DNA of 64,000 nucleotides, taken from the IMG/VR virus record IMGVR_UViG_3300028666_000024, positions 64,001-128,000 of that record. The stretch is one strand, 5' to 3'. Below, in pieces: positions 33,125 through 42,034 of this stretch. Position numbers and translations under genes: made by a program. Numbering within the stretch: the first letter of the stretch is position 1; each line of letters starts with the position of its first letter. This DNA comes from a virus. A model generated the notes under the pieces. That model ran no database searches, was not told the origin of the DNA, and saw nothing but the letters and a program-made list of their open reading frames with translations.

Positions 33125-36100
33125 TTAAAGAAAAAATCTTGCTTTTTGTATCGCTGTAAGTCCTGTAGATGTTCCAGACTGTGATCCCCAAATCAATCCA
33201 CCAGTTGCACTATTTGTAATTGAATAGGTATATGCCATATAAACAGCAGATCTTACAATATTAGAAATTCTTAATTCATCTATTAGACCATTAAACTTTT
33301 GAGAATGTGGACTATCTGTAAGTGATCCAACATTATTATTTGCAGGAGTTCCAGTTGTATTAAGAGTATAACTACCTGTGTTATTTTGTGCTCCATTTAC
33401 ATATAATATTGGAGTATTTGCACCACCATACGTTGCTGCCACATGATACCATGTAGTATTTGAAAGTGTGTTAAATGTTCCAGTCGATGTCAAAGTTGAA
33501 CTACCAAGGTAGAATTTTAATTGATTGCTTAACCCATCACTAATACCAGTTACCCATCCATGAGAGGCAGATACTATATAATTAGCGAATATAGTTCTTG
33601 CTGACTGCGTTGCATTTAGATATATCCAATGTTCACAAGTAAAATTTGTTATGGCCCCAACAAAGTTTGGAGTATCAATCCATCTTGAACTTGCTCCATC
33701 AAATGATGCTGCACCACCAATTTTTCCGGCAGAGGAAGGGGTAGAACCATTATTGGTCATTGTATTCTTACCAGTCGAATCTACAATACTTAAAGTTGAC
33801 GCTGAACCCATATGCATCACCAACAAGTAATTATCATTCCATGTCCTTTGTGGGTTTGTTTGTGTACTTGCTGTACCGCAACCATAAAAACAAACTATTG
33901 TTGTTGTTCCTGTAGATATGTATGGAATATTAACCCAAAATTGTGCAGTAGCAACACCACCTGATACAGAACCAGATTCTTTTTCAGCATATAATAAATT
34001 TCCAACATTATCAGTAAATCTAAGATCACTAAGGTCAGATTTACAAACACCCCCTATATTAGAATCAGTAATTGGAACCGATATTGCATATTGTGTTAAA
34101 ATTCCAGTTGGTGTTGTTAGTGTAATTGTTTTATTATTAGTATAGCTATTTCCATCAACTGTCCAAGGACCAGAACCTGATACACTTGGTGTTATAGTTT
34201 TAGATTGGGTGATTGTATATCCATTGAAATTTACTAATCCAGTAACGATAGTATAGTTAAGGCAAGATATACTGGCACCAAGCGTAACTGTTAAATTGGT
34301 AGTAGCTTTGAAGTTGATTGTTCCCCAAGAAGCACTAGTGTAGGTTACAGTTGATGTGGATGTTACATTCCATATCTCAGACCCAGCAACAATAGTATGC
34401 GTTGATCCTATTACTACATTTCCAGAAGAATTGATTGTGCAAGTTCCAAAATTTTGAGTGCAAGTTCCGGTATTATAGGAACTACCATCATAAGAAGTAC
34501 AGGTTATTGCACTTCCTCGATAATAGTAATAAGTATTTCCAGCAGCATTATTTGTACCTACCCTGAAAACCCCACAAGAAATTGTCTGTCCATTAAAGTC
34601 AATTGTAACTCCGGCAGAGGCGTTATTTACATATAACATTGTAGTGCATGAAAAGGTTCCCATAAATGTTATGCTTGAATTTGTATATGGGGATATTTGA
34701 ATGTTACCAGCACCAGTATAGGATAATGTTGGTATATTTGTAGTCAGGTTAGCACTATACGCTTGCAGACTAACCAAGCCTGAACCGTTCCATACTGACC
34801 CTGTTGACGTAGAATAAAATGGAGTTGATGAGGTTTGTTGAAATTGTGTTGTTGCATTCTGCGTGAACGTTGCATTGCTTCCTATTGCAATACAAACTAC
34901 GGAAGTAACTGGCCTGATATTTACCAATGTTCCTACAAGGGTAGCACTACAACTATTATTTATAATAAAATTAGAGTATACAGCAGTCGCTCTGTAATCA
35001 GCAAACACACAACCCGTACCGTTATAGGTTACAACAGTACTAGTCGAGGTGACAGTAGCATTTGGGATGGTTACTGTTCCACTATTAAATGCTATACCAT
35101 TGCCTAAATTTCTCGTTCCACCTAAATCGATTGTTGATGGATAAGCAACTGATAAAGTTTGCCCACTAATAGACCAAGTGTTAGTATGACCTGCTGTGCA
35201 TATAATAGACCCAACAGTAAGTCCAGCAGTTGATATAGCATTAACAGAAACTGTTCCATTAAATAGTAAAACATCCGTTGATAGTAGAGCACCTGAACCC
35301 GTATAATTAGTACTGAGGTTCATATCGGTACTACCACCAGAGTTCCACGTCCTTACAGTATATTGTGAAAGCTGAAATATTGAATAACCGTTATAGGTTA
35401 CTGCTCCTGTAATTGTGAAGGCATTACAATACACTGCACTATTGAGTGTAACTGTTTTACCAGATGCGATAGAAATGTTATAGAATAAGGAACCATATGT
35501 ATATAATGTACAATTATTAGTTAAGTTAATCGTCGATGTTCCGCAATAAATATAATTATTGGATGCGTATGATCTAAAAGTACTACTACAATTAATAGTA
35601 CAGGAATCAAAATAATAGTAAGTTGCGCCAGTATTATATGAATTCATATAAAACGATGCGCATGTTATTGTCCCCGATCTGAAATGGAAAGTTGTAGATT
35701 GAAATCCGTTGTTACCGAGTGTTAAAGTAGCACAATTAATGTTATAAGTGTTTAAATCTATATTAGTTGTATACGTTGTCGGGGTATATATATCTACAAT
35801 ACCAGCAGTAGATAGATTTCCTGTAAGCTTTATAGTTGATGAGGCTGCATTTGGATTAATCGTTATCTCTAAATTTGATAAAGTTGTAAATGCAGGTATA
35901 GTAGAAGTGCCAGATACATTACCATACATAAACAGAGTAGCTATTGTACCAGTCCATGTATATGTACCCAAGAATGAAAAGAAATCAGATGCTGAGGTGT
36001 TAGTCAGTACAATTGTTACACCCGTATGAACAAGTGTTGCTGCATTACCTAATGTAATAAGGGGACCACCTCCGGTAAAGGACGGAGCCTGACCTGTAAA

Positions 36101-36541
36101 AGTTATTGACATACTTGCATTGACAGTTAATGATAGATATACGGCATTCGATGTTCTGTTTTCTGTCCAAGTGCATCCAGTACCATTACAAATTATTGCA
36201 CAGGAGGTTGTAGTCATAACAGCATTAGCTATTGTAAATGTAATACTGTTGCCATTCAACGTAACACCATTACCAAGGTTTCTTGTCCCATTACCATTAA
36301 TAATAGAAGTTGCAGCTACAGTTAGCGCATAACCTCCCATTGACCATGTTCCAGTATGCCCTGTAGTAACTGAAACAGAATTGCAGGATAAACCAGCGGT
36401 AGCAGTAGCATTTGCAATAGAAGATGTTCCATCAAATGATAAATCCCACGTAGACATGGCACCAGTACCACCAGTATAATTACCAGAGGCACACATGTCA
36501 CCATTTGATAATGCATTTGTCCATTTAGCTGTATTTGCCAT
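33125..36541 (-). CDS. Large adhesin / tail-fibre protein with DUF2341 and LamG domains (1138 aa)
   Basis: The N-terminal 770 residues are Ser/Thr/Asn-rich beta-solenoid-like sequence containing two related copies of a unit of about 390 residues (GNYTGGTGAMSTWDLSFDGT near 20, NYTGSGALLSTDVLLFNGT near 405). A DUF2341 domain follows at about 780-890 (LSDLRFTDNVGNLLYAE, AQFWVNIPYISTGT, YGCGTAST), then a LamG/concanavalin-like domain at about 920-1110 (AASFDGASSRWIDTPNF, FTCEHWIYLNATQ, WYHVAATYGG, GLIDELRISNIVRSAVYMAY). Such a chain is expected on the virion surface to bind host polysaccharide. Confidence 0.85.
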   Translation of the reverse strand: MANTAKWTNALSNGDMCASGNYTGGTGAMSTWDLSFDGTSSIANATATAGLSCNSVSVTTGHTGTWSMGGYALTVAATSIINGNGTRNLGNGVTLNGNSITFTIANAVMTTTSCAIICNGTGCTWTENRTSNAVYLSLTVNASMSITFTGQAPSFTGGGPLITLGNAATLVHTGVTIVLTNTSASDFFSFLGTYTWTGTIATLFMYGNVSGTSTIPAFTTLSNLEITINPNAASSTIKLTGNLSTAGIVDIYTPTTYTTNIDLNTYNINCATLTLGNNGFQSTTFHFRSGTITCASFYMNSYNTGATYYYFDSCTINCSSTFRSYASNNYIYCGTSTINLTNNCTLYTYGSLFYNISIASGKTVTLNSAVYCNAFTITGAVTYNGYSIFQLSQYTVRTWNSGGSTDMNLSTNYTGSGALLSTDVLLFNGTVSVNAISTAGLTVGSIICTAGHTNTWSISGQTLSVAYPSTIDLGGTRNLGNGIAFNSGTVTIPNATVTSTSTVVTYNGTGCVFADYRATAVYSNFIINNSCSATLVGTLVNIRPVTSVVCIAIGSNATFTQNATTQFQQTSSTPFYSTSTGSVWNGSGLVSLQAYSANLTTNIPTLSYTGAGNIQISPYTNSSITFMGTFSCTTMLYVNNASAGVTIDFNGQTISCGVFRVGTNNAAGNTYYYYRGSAITCTSYDGSSYNTGTCTQNFGTCTINSSGNVVIGSTHTIVAGSEIWNVTSTSTVTYTSASWGTINFKATTNLTVTLGASISCLNYTIVTGLVNFNGYTITQSKTITPSVSGSGPWTVDGNSYTNNKTITLTTPTGILTQYAISVPITDSNIGGVCKSDLSDLRFTDNVGNLLYAEKESGSVSGGVATAQFWVNIPYISTGTTTIVCFYGCGTASTQTNPQRTWNDNYLLVMHMGSASTLSIVDSTGKNTMTNNGSTPSSAGKIGGAASFDGASSRWIDTPNFVGAITNFTCEHWIYLNATQSARTIFANYIVSASHGWVTGISDGLSNQLKFYLGSSTLTSTGTFNTLSNTTWYHVAATYGGANTPILYVNGAQNNTGSYTLNTTGTPANNNVGSLTDSPHSQKFNGLIDELRISNIVRSAVYMAYTYSITNSATGGLIWGSQSGTSTGLTAIQKARFFL

Positions 36542-36542
36542 A

Positions 36543-39026
36543 TTAGAATCCTGCTGGATCTTGTGCTAATAAATACCAATTAGTACCAAAATAAATAAAC
36601 TTTAAAAACATAGGTTTTCCTGCAACAGTTGTTGTTGGTAATGGAAGATTTGTTCCTGCCTTAAAAATAATATTCCATCCTAATGTTTGTGCTCCACCAT
36701 TATCTAAAATAGCAATAAGTAATTCATTTCCTGTAATTGGTGATCCTGATGGAATTCCAAATGTTGTTCCCGCAGAAAGAGCAGTTATTTCAAAATAATT
36801 ATCTTGTGAACTACCTACAGGAACAGGAGAAGCAGATGTTGTTATACTTGTTCTTGTCCATGTCTTTGCACCAGCAGGAGAATACAAAGAATTTAAAAGT
36901 GTTGTAAATTCTCCATAAGTAATATGTTTCAATATATTAGATGCAGAGATATCACTTATAGCAATACAATCCCCACTAACAAGAGTTGATTTATCTGTCG
37001 CTCCGTTAATAAGAGTTCCAATTGTATTTGCTGTTTCATTTCCTGTATTTGTTCCAGATGTATTTCCCATTATTGTTTTTTGTGCAGTTGTTAATAAATG
37101 GGTATTTGTTCCGTCAGAAATATCATCACATGTTAATGTTATATCTGCTGAAAGAGAATGATTATTTATTTGTCTACTTGTTGGAACAGCGCCAACATCT
37201 CCTGCCACAGCACCTGTTTTATTTATCTTACTCCATGCAATTGCTGCACCACTTGCAACTTTAACATCTGTAACTGTTCCATCTGTAGGTGTTCTTGTAT
37301 CAGTAAGACGAGAATCACCAGAACTTACAAGTCCTCCATGTGCAGATGTTGTTAAATTAGAATGTGTTGTTAAATTACTTTGCACAGTAGATGCAGAACC
37401 AGAAGTGTCAAATGCACCAGCAGCATATGTTGAAGCAGTTCCTAATGAGTCTATTGCTGTTTTTTCTGCGTCTGTGCAATATCTTTTATTTAAACTATCT
37501 GCTATATCTGAGGTTGTTGTATTTGAACCGGAAGTAATAATACCATCTGTTCCATAAGTAATTTTAGTATAAGTTGCCCCGGTTATTGGTGTGTGTGCAG
37601 TTTGATAATATGAAGGTAATTGACCACCAAGTTTTGCACTATCTGTTGCTTGTGAAAGTATTCCTAAATATGTTGCTGCTAAATTTAAAGAAGTTATTAA
37701 TGAAGATGCTGTACCGGCAGATTCAAATGTTGAAGAATTATATCCACTATCACTTATTAATGTTCCACTTCCATCAGTAAAATAACAAAAATTTCCAGTT
37801 GTTGATGATGAAGGACCGATAACTGCACCGTCAATATTTGTTCTAACAACAGAAAAATTAGATCCAACATCAGATTCTATTCCACCAACACTATTAGTAA
37901 TACAAATAAGTAAATCAAGATTTTTACAAACATGTCCTGAAGATCCACCTATTTTTCCTCCCGGTGACAACTTCCAAACCCAACCAACAGAGGCAGGAGG
38001 ATAATTAGGATTTGAACTGCAATCTAAAACTCCTTGAAAAGTAAGTGCTCCGTTTGAATTTAAAAGATTATTAATAAGATTTGTTAAAGATACAACTTGA
38101 GAATATAAAAGTTTTGCAGAAGGATATTGAGTATCTGTAGAACCAGAAGTAATTGTTGTAACTTTATTTATAATATTTTCTGAATTAATTATATCTGTTG
38201 CTGAAAGAATTATATCAGCACTAAGACTTTTATTATTAATATTACGAGTTATTGGAACACCACCAAGACCAGATAATGTTGGAAGAATCTGATCTCCAGT
38301 ATTTACTCCGGAAAGATTGGTTATAGCAGTTACTTGTATATCTGTTATTCCAAGTAATGATTCCACAGAAGATTTTGAAAAACCACTTGATAGTAAATAA
38401 TTTGATAATTTTCTAATTGTTCCATCTGAGATATTATCAAGAGTTGTTCCTACTGGTAATCCACCAAGACTAGATAATGTTATAGTTGCTGCTGCACTTG
38501 TCGCTGCACCAGAAGGATCTGCATTAACATCAAGATATGTTAAATTAATATCAGCACTAAGACTTTTATTATTAATATTACGAGTTATTGGAACACCACC
38601 AAGACCAGATAATGTTGGAAGAATCTGATCTCCAGTATTTACTCCGGAAAGATTTGAAAGAGATTGAATATTTCCAGAAGTTACATTTAAAAGATTTTCA
38701 ATATCTTGTAAATTTTTTGGATTTGAGTTCCATTGATTTATTTCAGCACTTGTTATAGTATGTGCAGGTGATGCTGAAAAAATAGGATCTGATTCTTCAA
38801 AAGTTAAAACTGGTAATGTAAAATTTAATATTGCTGAAGTTGAAGTTCCTACATTAACAACCGAAGCAGAAGTTCCAGATAATACGGTTCCTATTTGAAT
38901 TGTTGCTGCAAGACCGGGAGAACCACTAAGAACACCTATTCCCGGATATGTAGGATAGAGTTCATCAGGTAAAGAATTAAGAGCAAAAATATCATCGGCA
39001 CTTAGGAAAAAATTTAAATCACTCAT
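36543..39026 (-). CDS. Tail-fibre / virion structural protein with repeats (827 aa)
   Basis: Early residues (ATIQIGTVLSGTSASVVNVG) have the pattern of tail-fibre shaft starts. Two copies of a 36-residue unit (LSGVNTGDQILPTLSGLGGV then PITRNINNKSLSADI) are identical because of a 107-bp DNA repeat, and a third, diverged RQINNHSLSADITL occurs near residue 630. The C-terminus is a beta-rich tip-like domain. One base separates it from the adhesin gene, so the two are probably partners in one fibre. Exact position on the virion is unknown. Confidence 0.8.
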   Translation of the reverse strand: MSDLNFFLSADDIFALNSLPDELYPTYPGIGVLSGSPGLAATIQIGTVLSGTSASVVNVGTSTSAILNFTLPVLTFEESDPIFSASPAHTITSAEINQWNSNPKNLQDIENLLNVTSGNIQSLSNLSGVNTGDQILPTLSGLGGVPITRNINNKSLSADINLTYLDVNADPSGAATSAAATITLSSLGGLPVGTTLDNISDGTIRKLSNYLLSSGFSKSSVESLLGITDIQVTAITNLSGVNTGDQILPTLSGLGGVPITRNINNKSLSADIILSATDIINSENIINKVTTITSGSTDTQYPSAKLLYSQVVSLTNLINNLLNSNGALTFQGVLDCSSNPNYPPASVGWVWKLSPGGKIGGSSGHVCKNLDLLICITNSVGGIESDVGSNFSVVRTNIDGAVIGPSSSTTGNFCYFTDGSGTLISDSGYNSSTFESAGTASSLITSLNLAATYLGILSQATDSAKLGGQLPSYYQTAHTPITGATYTKITYGTDGIITSGSNTTTSDIADSLNKRYCTDAEKTAIDSLGTASTYAAGAFDTSGSASTVQSNLTTHSNLTTSAHGGLVSSGDSRLTDTRTPTDGTVTDVKVASGAAIAWSKINKTGAVAGDVGAVPTSRQINNHSLSADITLTCDDISDGTNTHLLTTAQKTIMGNTSGTNTGNETANTIGTLINGATDKSTLVSGDCIAISDISASNILKHITYGEFTTLLNSLYSPAGAKTWTRTSITTSASPVPVGSSQDNYFEITALSAGTTFGIPSGSPITGNELLIAILDNGGAQTLGWNIIFKAGTNLPLPTTTVAGKPMFLKFIYFGTNWYLLAQDPAGF
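38212..38654. repeat. 107-bp perfect direct repeat in the fibre gene
   Basis: 38212-38318 and 38548-38654 are identical, 336 bases (112 codons) apart, in frame. Perfect identity at synonymous sites implies a recent duplication or gene conversion. Confidence 0.92.
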
Positions 39027-39042
39027 TTAAAATCCTAACTAA

Positions 39043-39639
39043 TTAAAAAGTCAATCCAAAATCAGTATCACTACCAGATATATTTGGAACATCACTTCCG
39101 CTTGTTGTAAATTTTCCAAGTCTTAGAGGTTTAACCATAAGTTCCCAAACATGTTGCTTACTCATTAAATACATTCCTGCTTCTTCTTTTATATCAACTA
39201 TTTCATAAAAGTAATTATTATAATTTGCATTAATAACATCACCGACACATGGAATATATGCTGAAAACGATTGTGTTGTTTGTGTATCATCATATTGTGA
39301 AGCAGTGTCAAAATGTCGCTTGGAAATAAATATTGAAAATTGATCCATACCCTCAATTCCAAATTTAGTCCATAATTTTTCCTCTTTTGGTAACTGATAA
39401 AATCCCATACATTGAAAACTTCTAACAAGTCTTCTGTTATTATCTTCTCCGAACAAAGGCATGTAACTTGTATCAAAGGATATGACATTATATGTGAGTG
39501 AAACTCCGTGTTTGTTATATGCTTCAGTTATAAACAAATCAAAAAGTTGTCTCTCAGAATCATACTTTCCATCATTCCTTTTTGTAAGAACACCATTTGG
39601 AAGATCTGAGTAGTTTAGATATGTTGCCGATAGTGTCAT
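39043..39639 (-). CDS. gp14: Neck protein gp14
   Basis: 198 residues. The conserved neck segment reads SLTYNVISFDTSYMPLFGED, then FQCMGFYQLPKEEKLWTKFG and MDQFSIFISKRHF, matching the Y-x-x-x-x-x-x-D-x-L-F-G-E-D and F-G-L-E-x-x-D-x-x-x-F-x-I-S-(R/K)-R-x-F pattern of T4-like gp14. gp14 seals the head after packaging and joins it to the tail. The gp13 partner is not seen in this window. Confidence 0.82.
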   Translation of the reverse strand: MTLSATYLNYSDLPNGVLTKRNDGKYDSERQLFDLFITEAYNKHGVSLTYNVISFDTSYMPLFGEDNNRRLVRSFQCMGFYQLPKEEKLWTKFGIEGMDQFSIFISKRHFDTASQYDDTQTTQSFSAYIPCVGDVINANYNNYFYEIVDIKEEAGMYLMSKQHVWELMVKPLRLGKFTTSGSDVPNISGSDTDFGLTF

Positions 39640-39642
39640 TTA

Positions 39643-40074
39643 TTATCTTCCACCTGCCAACCACATAGCATTAGCAGAGTCTTGTTTTGTTTTTTCTTGT
39701 GCTGTTTTCCATTGTTTATCGGACGCTACCTGTTTCAAAACATTATATGTCATATCTGTTTTGAGTTTTAAATCATTTACATTTGTGTTCATGTGTTCTA
39801 TTTTATCTGCAATCTTATCAACCTTTTCATCATTTACAATATTATTAACAGAATCTAAAGTTTTTGCAACCATTTCAATCTTGGGTTTTTCAAAATTTTG
39901 AAATCCATAATTTGTGCAAGAACGTAATGTTCCTATGGCAGCACCCAAAGTTATTACTACTCCTGCAATATATAAAATAGTATTTAAAGAAATTTTAAAA
40001 TCTTTTTTTATTTCCATACCAACCTCGGCTGCTTTACATTCACAACCGGATTCATTTTTTATTTCCTCACTCAT
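39643..40074 (-). CDS. Single-span membrane protein with coiled coil (143 aa)
   Basis: Residues 1-28 include a Cys pair (SGCECKAAE). One transmembrane segment follows (ILYIAGVVITLGAAIGTL), then a coiled-coil region (KIADKIEHMNTNVNDLKLKTDMTYNVLKQV). Three bases separate it from gp14. It could act in lysis control, superinfection exclusion or ejection; the sequence does not decide. Confidence 0.65.
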   Translation of the reverse strand: MSEEIKNESGCECKAAEVGMEIKKDFKISLNTILYIAGVVITLGAAIGTLRSCTNYGFQNFEKPKIEMVAKTLDSVNNIVNDEKVDKIADKIEHMNTNVNDLKLKTDMTYNVLKQVASDKQWKTAQEKTKQDSANAMWLAGGR

Positions 40075-40075
40075 T

Positions 40076-40669
40076 TTAAACTCCCTTTCCTAAATTCTGT
40101 TGAACAATCATATCCAATTCAATGTCATTAATATTTATTGGTTGTATAATCTGAAACTCCGGAGGAATTGTCACCTGAGTTTCTTGTGTTTTATCTTGAA
40201 TTGGTTTTTTAATATATTGAGAAAAATCTGGCATAGGAAGTTCCATAATAGGAGAATCATCATCCAAAAGAGCAGATGCTTCACTTATAGCTGATTTTTT
40301 ATTTTTAATATCTTCTTTAATAATTTTTTGTAATGGACTATTAATATATCCATCACCTTCATCTAATAAAGCACTTGCATGACTGATACATGTTTCTTTC
40401 TTAGGAGCATTTGTTTTGGTAAACTTATCACTTGTAATTAATGTTCCTCTTCCACATTTTGGACAGAACTCCCCCTCTACAATTATATTCTGTTTTGTAC
40501 CACATGACGTACAGACAGAATAAACTTTAGAAGATTTTAAAGTTTCCTTCAAAACCTTCCTCGGTGGTTCTTTATGTGTAGTTTCTGTTCTGGTTGAAGA
40601 TATAGGTCTGACTTTTAAATGTCTTTCCTCAAATTCTCTCAGATAGGAATCAATGAAATCGTTTGCCAT
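40076..40669 (-). CDS. Zinc-ribbon late protein (197 aa)
   Basis: Residues about 53-77 hold two C-x-x-C pairs (CTSCGTKQ and CPKCGRGT), a classic zinc ribbon. The rest is low-complexity, with two similar segments (ISHASALLDEGDGYINSPL and ISEASALLDDDSPIMELP). Function unknown; the duplicated S-x-A-S-A-L-L-D segment may be a binding peptide. Confidence 0.7.
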   Translation of the reverse strand: MANDFIDSYLREFEERHLKVRPISSTRTETTHKEPPRKVLKETLKSSKVYSVCTSCGTKQNIIVEGEFCPKCGRGTLITSDKFTKTNAPKKETCISHASALLDEGDGYINSPLQKIIKEDIKNKKSAISEASALLDDDSPIMELPMPDFSQYIKKPIQDKTQETQVTIPPEFQIIQPININDIELDMIVQQNLGKGV

Positions 40670-40689
40670 AATAACTTTTCATTTCGAAA

Positions 40690-41148
40690 TTATTCTGTCA
40701 AAAACCTGCTAGCGATTTGAACTGTCCTTGATATAGATTCATTCTTCATTTCATCTTCTCTCGGGGGTTGCTCTTCTGATTCTTCAGTGGGATGCTCATT
40801 ACCTTCTTCACCACCCTCTTGACCTTCAGATTTTTCATCTACTGGATTTTCATCCTCAAGACCCTCTTTACGTTCCTTCTCTTCGTCAGTCTCATACTCT
40901 TCTCTCTCTGAAGGAAGAAGATCCTTTTCTGTAGCCAATTCTTTCATTCTTTGAAAAAGTTCCTTCAAAAATGCCTTTACAGCAATGTCATCATGAAACA
41001 ATACCTTACGAAAACACTTAACAACTTCTGTCTTTGCTTCTGCTCTGTAATATGATCCTTCGATATCAAATTCAACCAACTGTTTGATTGCTTTCTTTAT
41101 TTCTAAGGCCTTCTTTTCTTGATTTACACCTTCATTTAATATTCCCAT
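40690..41148 (-). CDS. Acidic late protein with C-terminal RFLTE (152 aa)
   Basis: N-terminal half is helical (KKALEIKKAIKQLVEFDIEG, FLKELFQRMKELATEKD). The second half is a very acidic Glu/Pro/Gly stretch, ending SRTVQIASRFLTE. This last is the A-S-R-F-L-x-E motif placed at the extreme C-terminus, as in gp22. Likely a head core or assembly protein; no family recognised. Confidence 0.7.
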   Translation of the reverse strand: MGILNEGVNQEKKALEIKKAIKQLVEFDIEGSYYRAEAKTEVVKCFRKVLFHDDIAVKAFLKELFQRMKELATEKDLLPSEREEYETDEEKERKEGLEDENPVDEKSEGQEGGEEGNEHPTEESEEQPPREDEMKNESISRTVQIASRFLTE

Positions 41149-41172
41149 TTTAATCTCCTTTAAAGTTTTCTA

Positions 41173-41766
41173 TTATTCTTCACTACCAGTAACTGTTTTT
41201 TCTCTTGCTATTAAAACCAACTCTGTTTTACTATCACCACCATTAAAACCATCACCAGCAGTAACAAGTGGATTAATATTTCTCTCAACATCAACAGTAT
41301 TAAAAAATTTCTTCTGAATTTCAAATGTAATTTTATCTGCAAGAGATTCAGCAAAATCAAGAGGTTCAACACTATCTGGAGTTTGTGCTTGATTGTCGTT
41401 GAATGTAATAGTAAAGACCGCGCTATTAGTATTCACGTTGATACCAAACTGAAATGAAATAGTAGACATTCCTTTAACATAAAAATTAAAATCAATAATA
41501 TCCTTCACAACCTTTACAACTTCATATAGTTTTGAATTATCATTAATTTTAAAACCTTTTTCATCTGCATAAAGATCTACAAGTCCAGCGTTCGGATACA
41601 TTATTTCTGAAGTATCTTTAGGTTCAACTCCACCTACAGCTTGAGTAGTTGCACCAAACCCTGACTGAACTCTCTGCGTGAATCCACTTTCTTTTGGGAG
41701 TGTTCCTGTACCAATCTTGCCGTTAAGTCCCAACATCTTAGATATTTTTTTATCAATTTTTGGCAT
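41173..41766 (-). CDS. Hypothetical late virion protein (197 aa)
   Basis: First gene of the leftward late block. Gly/Thr-rich N-terminus, then a domain with strands FYVKGMSTISFQFGINVN and SAVFTITFND, then helix FAESLADKITFEIQKKFFN. No motif assigns a role. Late promoter 68 bases upstream. Confidence 0.7.
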   Translation of the reverse strand: MPKIDKKISKMLGLNGKIGTGTLPKESGFTQRVQSGFGATTQAVGGVEPKDTSEIMYPNAGLVDLYADEKGFKINDNSKLYEVVKVVKDIIDFNFYVKGMSTISFQFGINVNTNSAVFTITFNDNQAQTPDSVEPLDFAESLADKITFEIQKKFFNTVDVERNINPLVTAGDGFNGGDSKTELVLIAREKTVTGSEE

Positions 41767-41833
41767 AATTTCTTAATTCCTTCCAAATTTTGTTGCCGCT
41801 CAATAGGGCTTTGTTATATATTTCATCACAAAG

Positions 41834-41841
41834 TATTTATA
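41834..41841 (-). promoter_or_regulatory. T4-type late promoter (start of left late block)
   Basis: TATAAATACTT on the minus strand, 68 bases before the ATG at 41766, divergent from the early promoter at 41875. Confidence 0.7.
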
Positions 41842-41874
41842 ATTTTATGAATCTGAAGATAAAGAACAAAACTA

Positions 41875-41903
41875 TTGACTTTGATTCTGCCATGATATAT
41901 TTT
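41875..41903 (+). promoter_or_regulatory. Early promoter of the CoA/HD cassette
   Basis: TTGACT, 17-base spacer (ttgattctgccatgata), TATTTT; a 15-base spacing to TATATT is also possible. The spacer TTCTGCCATGAT belongs to the CCGGCATG class. It would drive the genes and tRNAs from 41.9 to 45.5 kb. Confidence 0.7.
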
Positions 41904-41911
41904 GAATCATT

Positions 41912-42034
41912 ATGAAAATTAAACCATTAAGAATACCTCTTCCAAAACAAATTGAAAAACCTTTTAAAGATAAGAATAAATATTCAAGGAACCCGAAGCA
42001 TAAGAAAGACTTTGTAAAATATGCAAAAGACTGA
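41912..42034 (+). CDS. Small basic protein (40 aa)
   Basis: MKIKPLRIPLPKQIEKPFKD, then KNKYSRNPKHKKDF and a short end. The K-D-K-x-K-Y-x-R-x-x-K-H-K pattern is common among unnamed phage micro-proteins. The ATG lies about nine bases after the -10 box, so the transcript leader would be extremely short. It overlaps the next gene by 14 bases. Confidence 0.6.
   Translation: MKIKPLRIPLPKQIEKPFKDKNKYSRNPKHKKDFVKYAKD

Noticed and set aside
37541-37565. Minus-strand ATGG-TATTAT sequence like the second promoter class
   Set aside because: It lies inside the fibre coding sequence and has no -35 box at the 17-base position.
36543-39026. Repeated segments that could suggest a CRISPR array
   Set aside because: The repeats are few, in frame, 107 bases long and part of a fibre protein. 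No array or cas genes are present.
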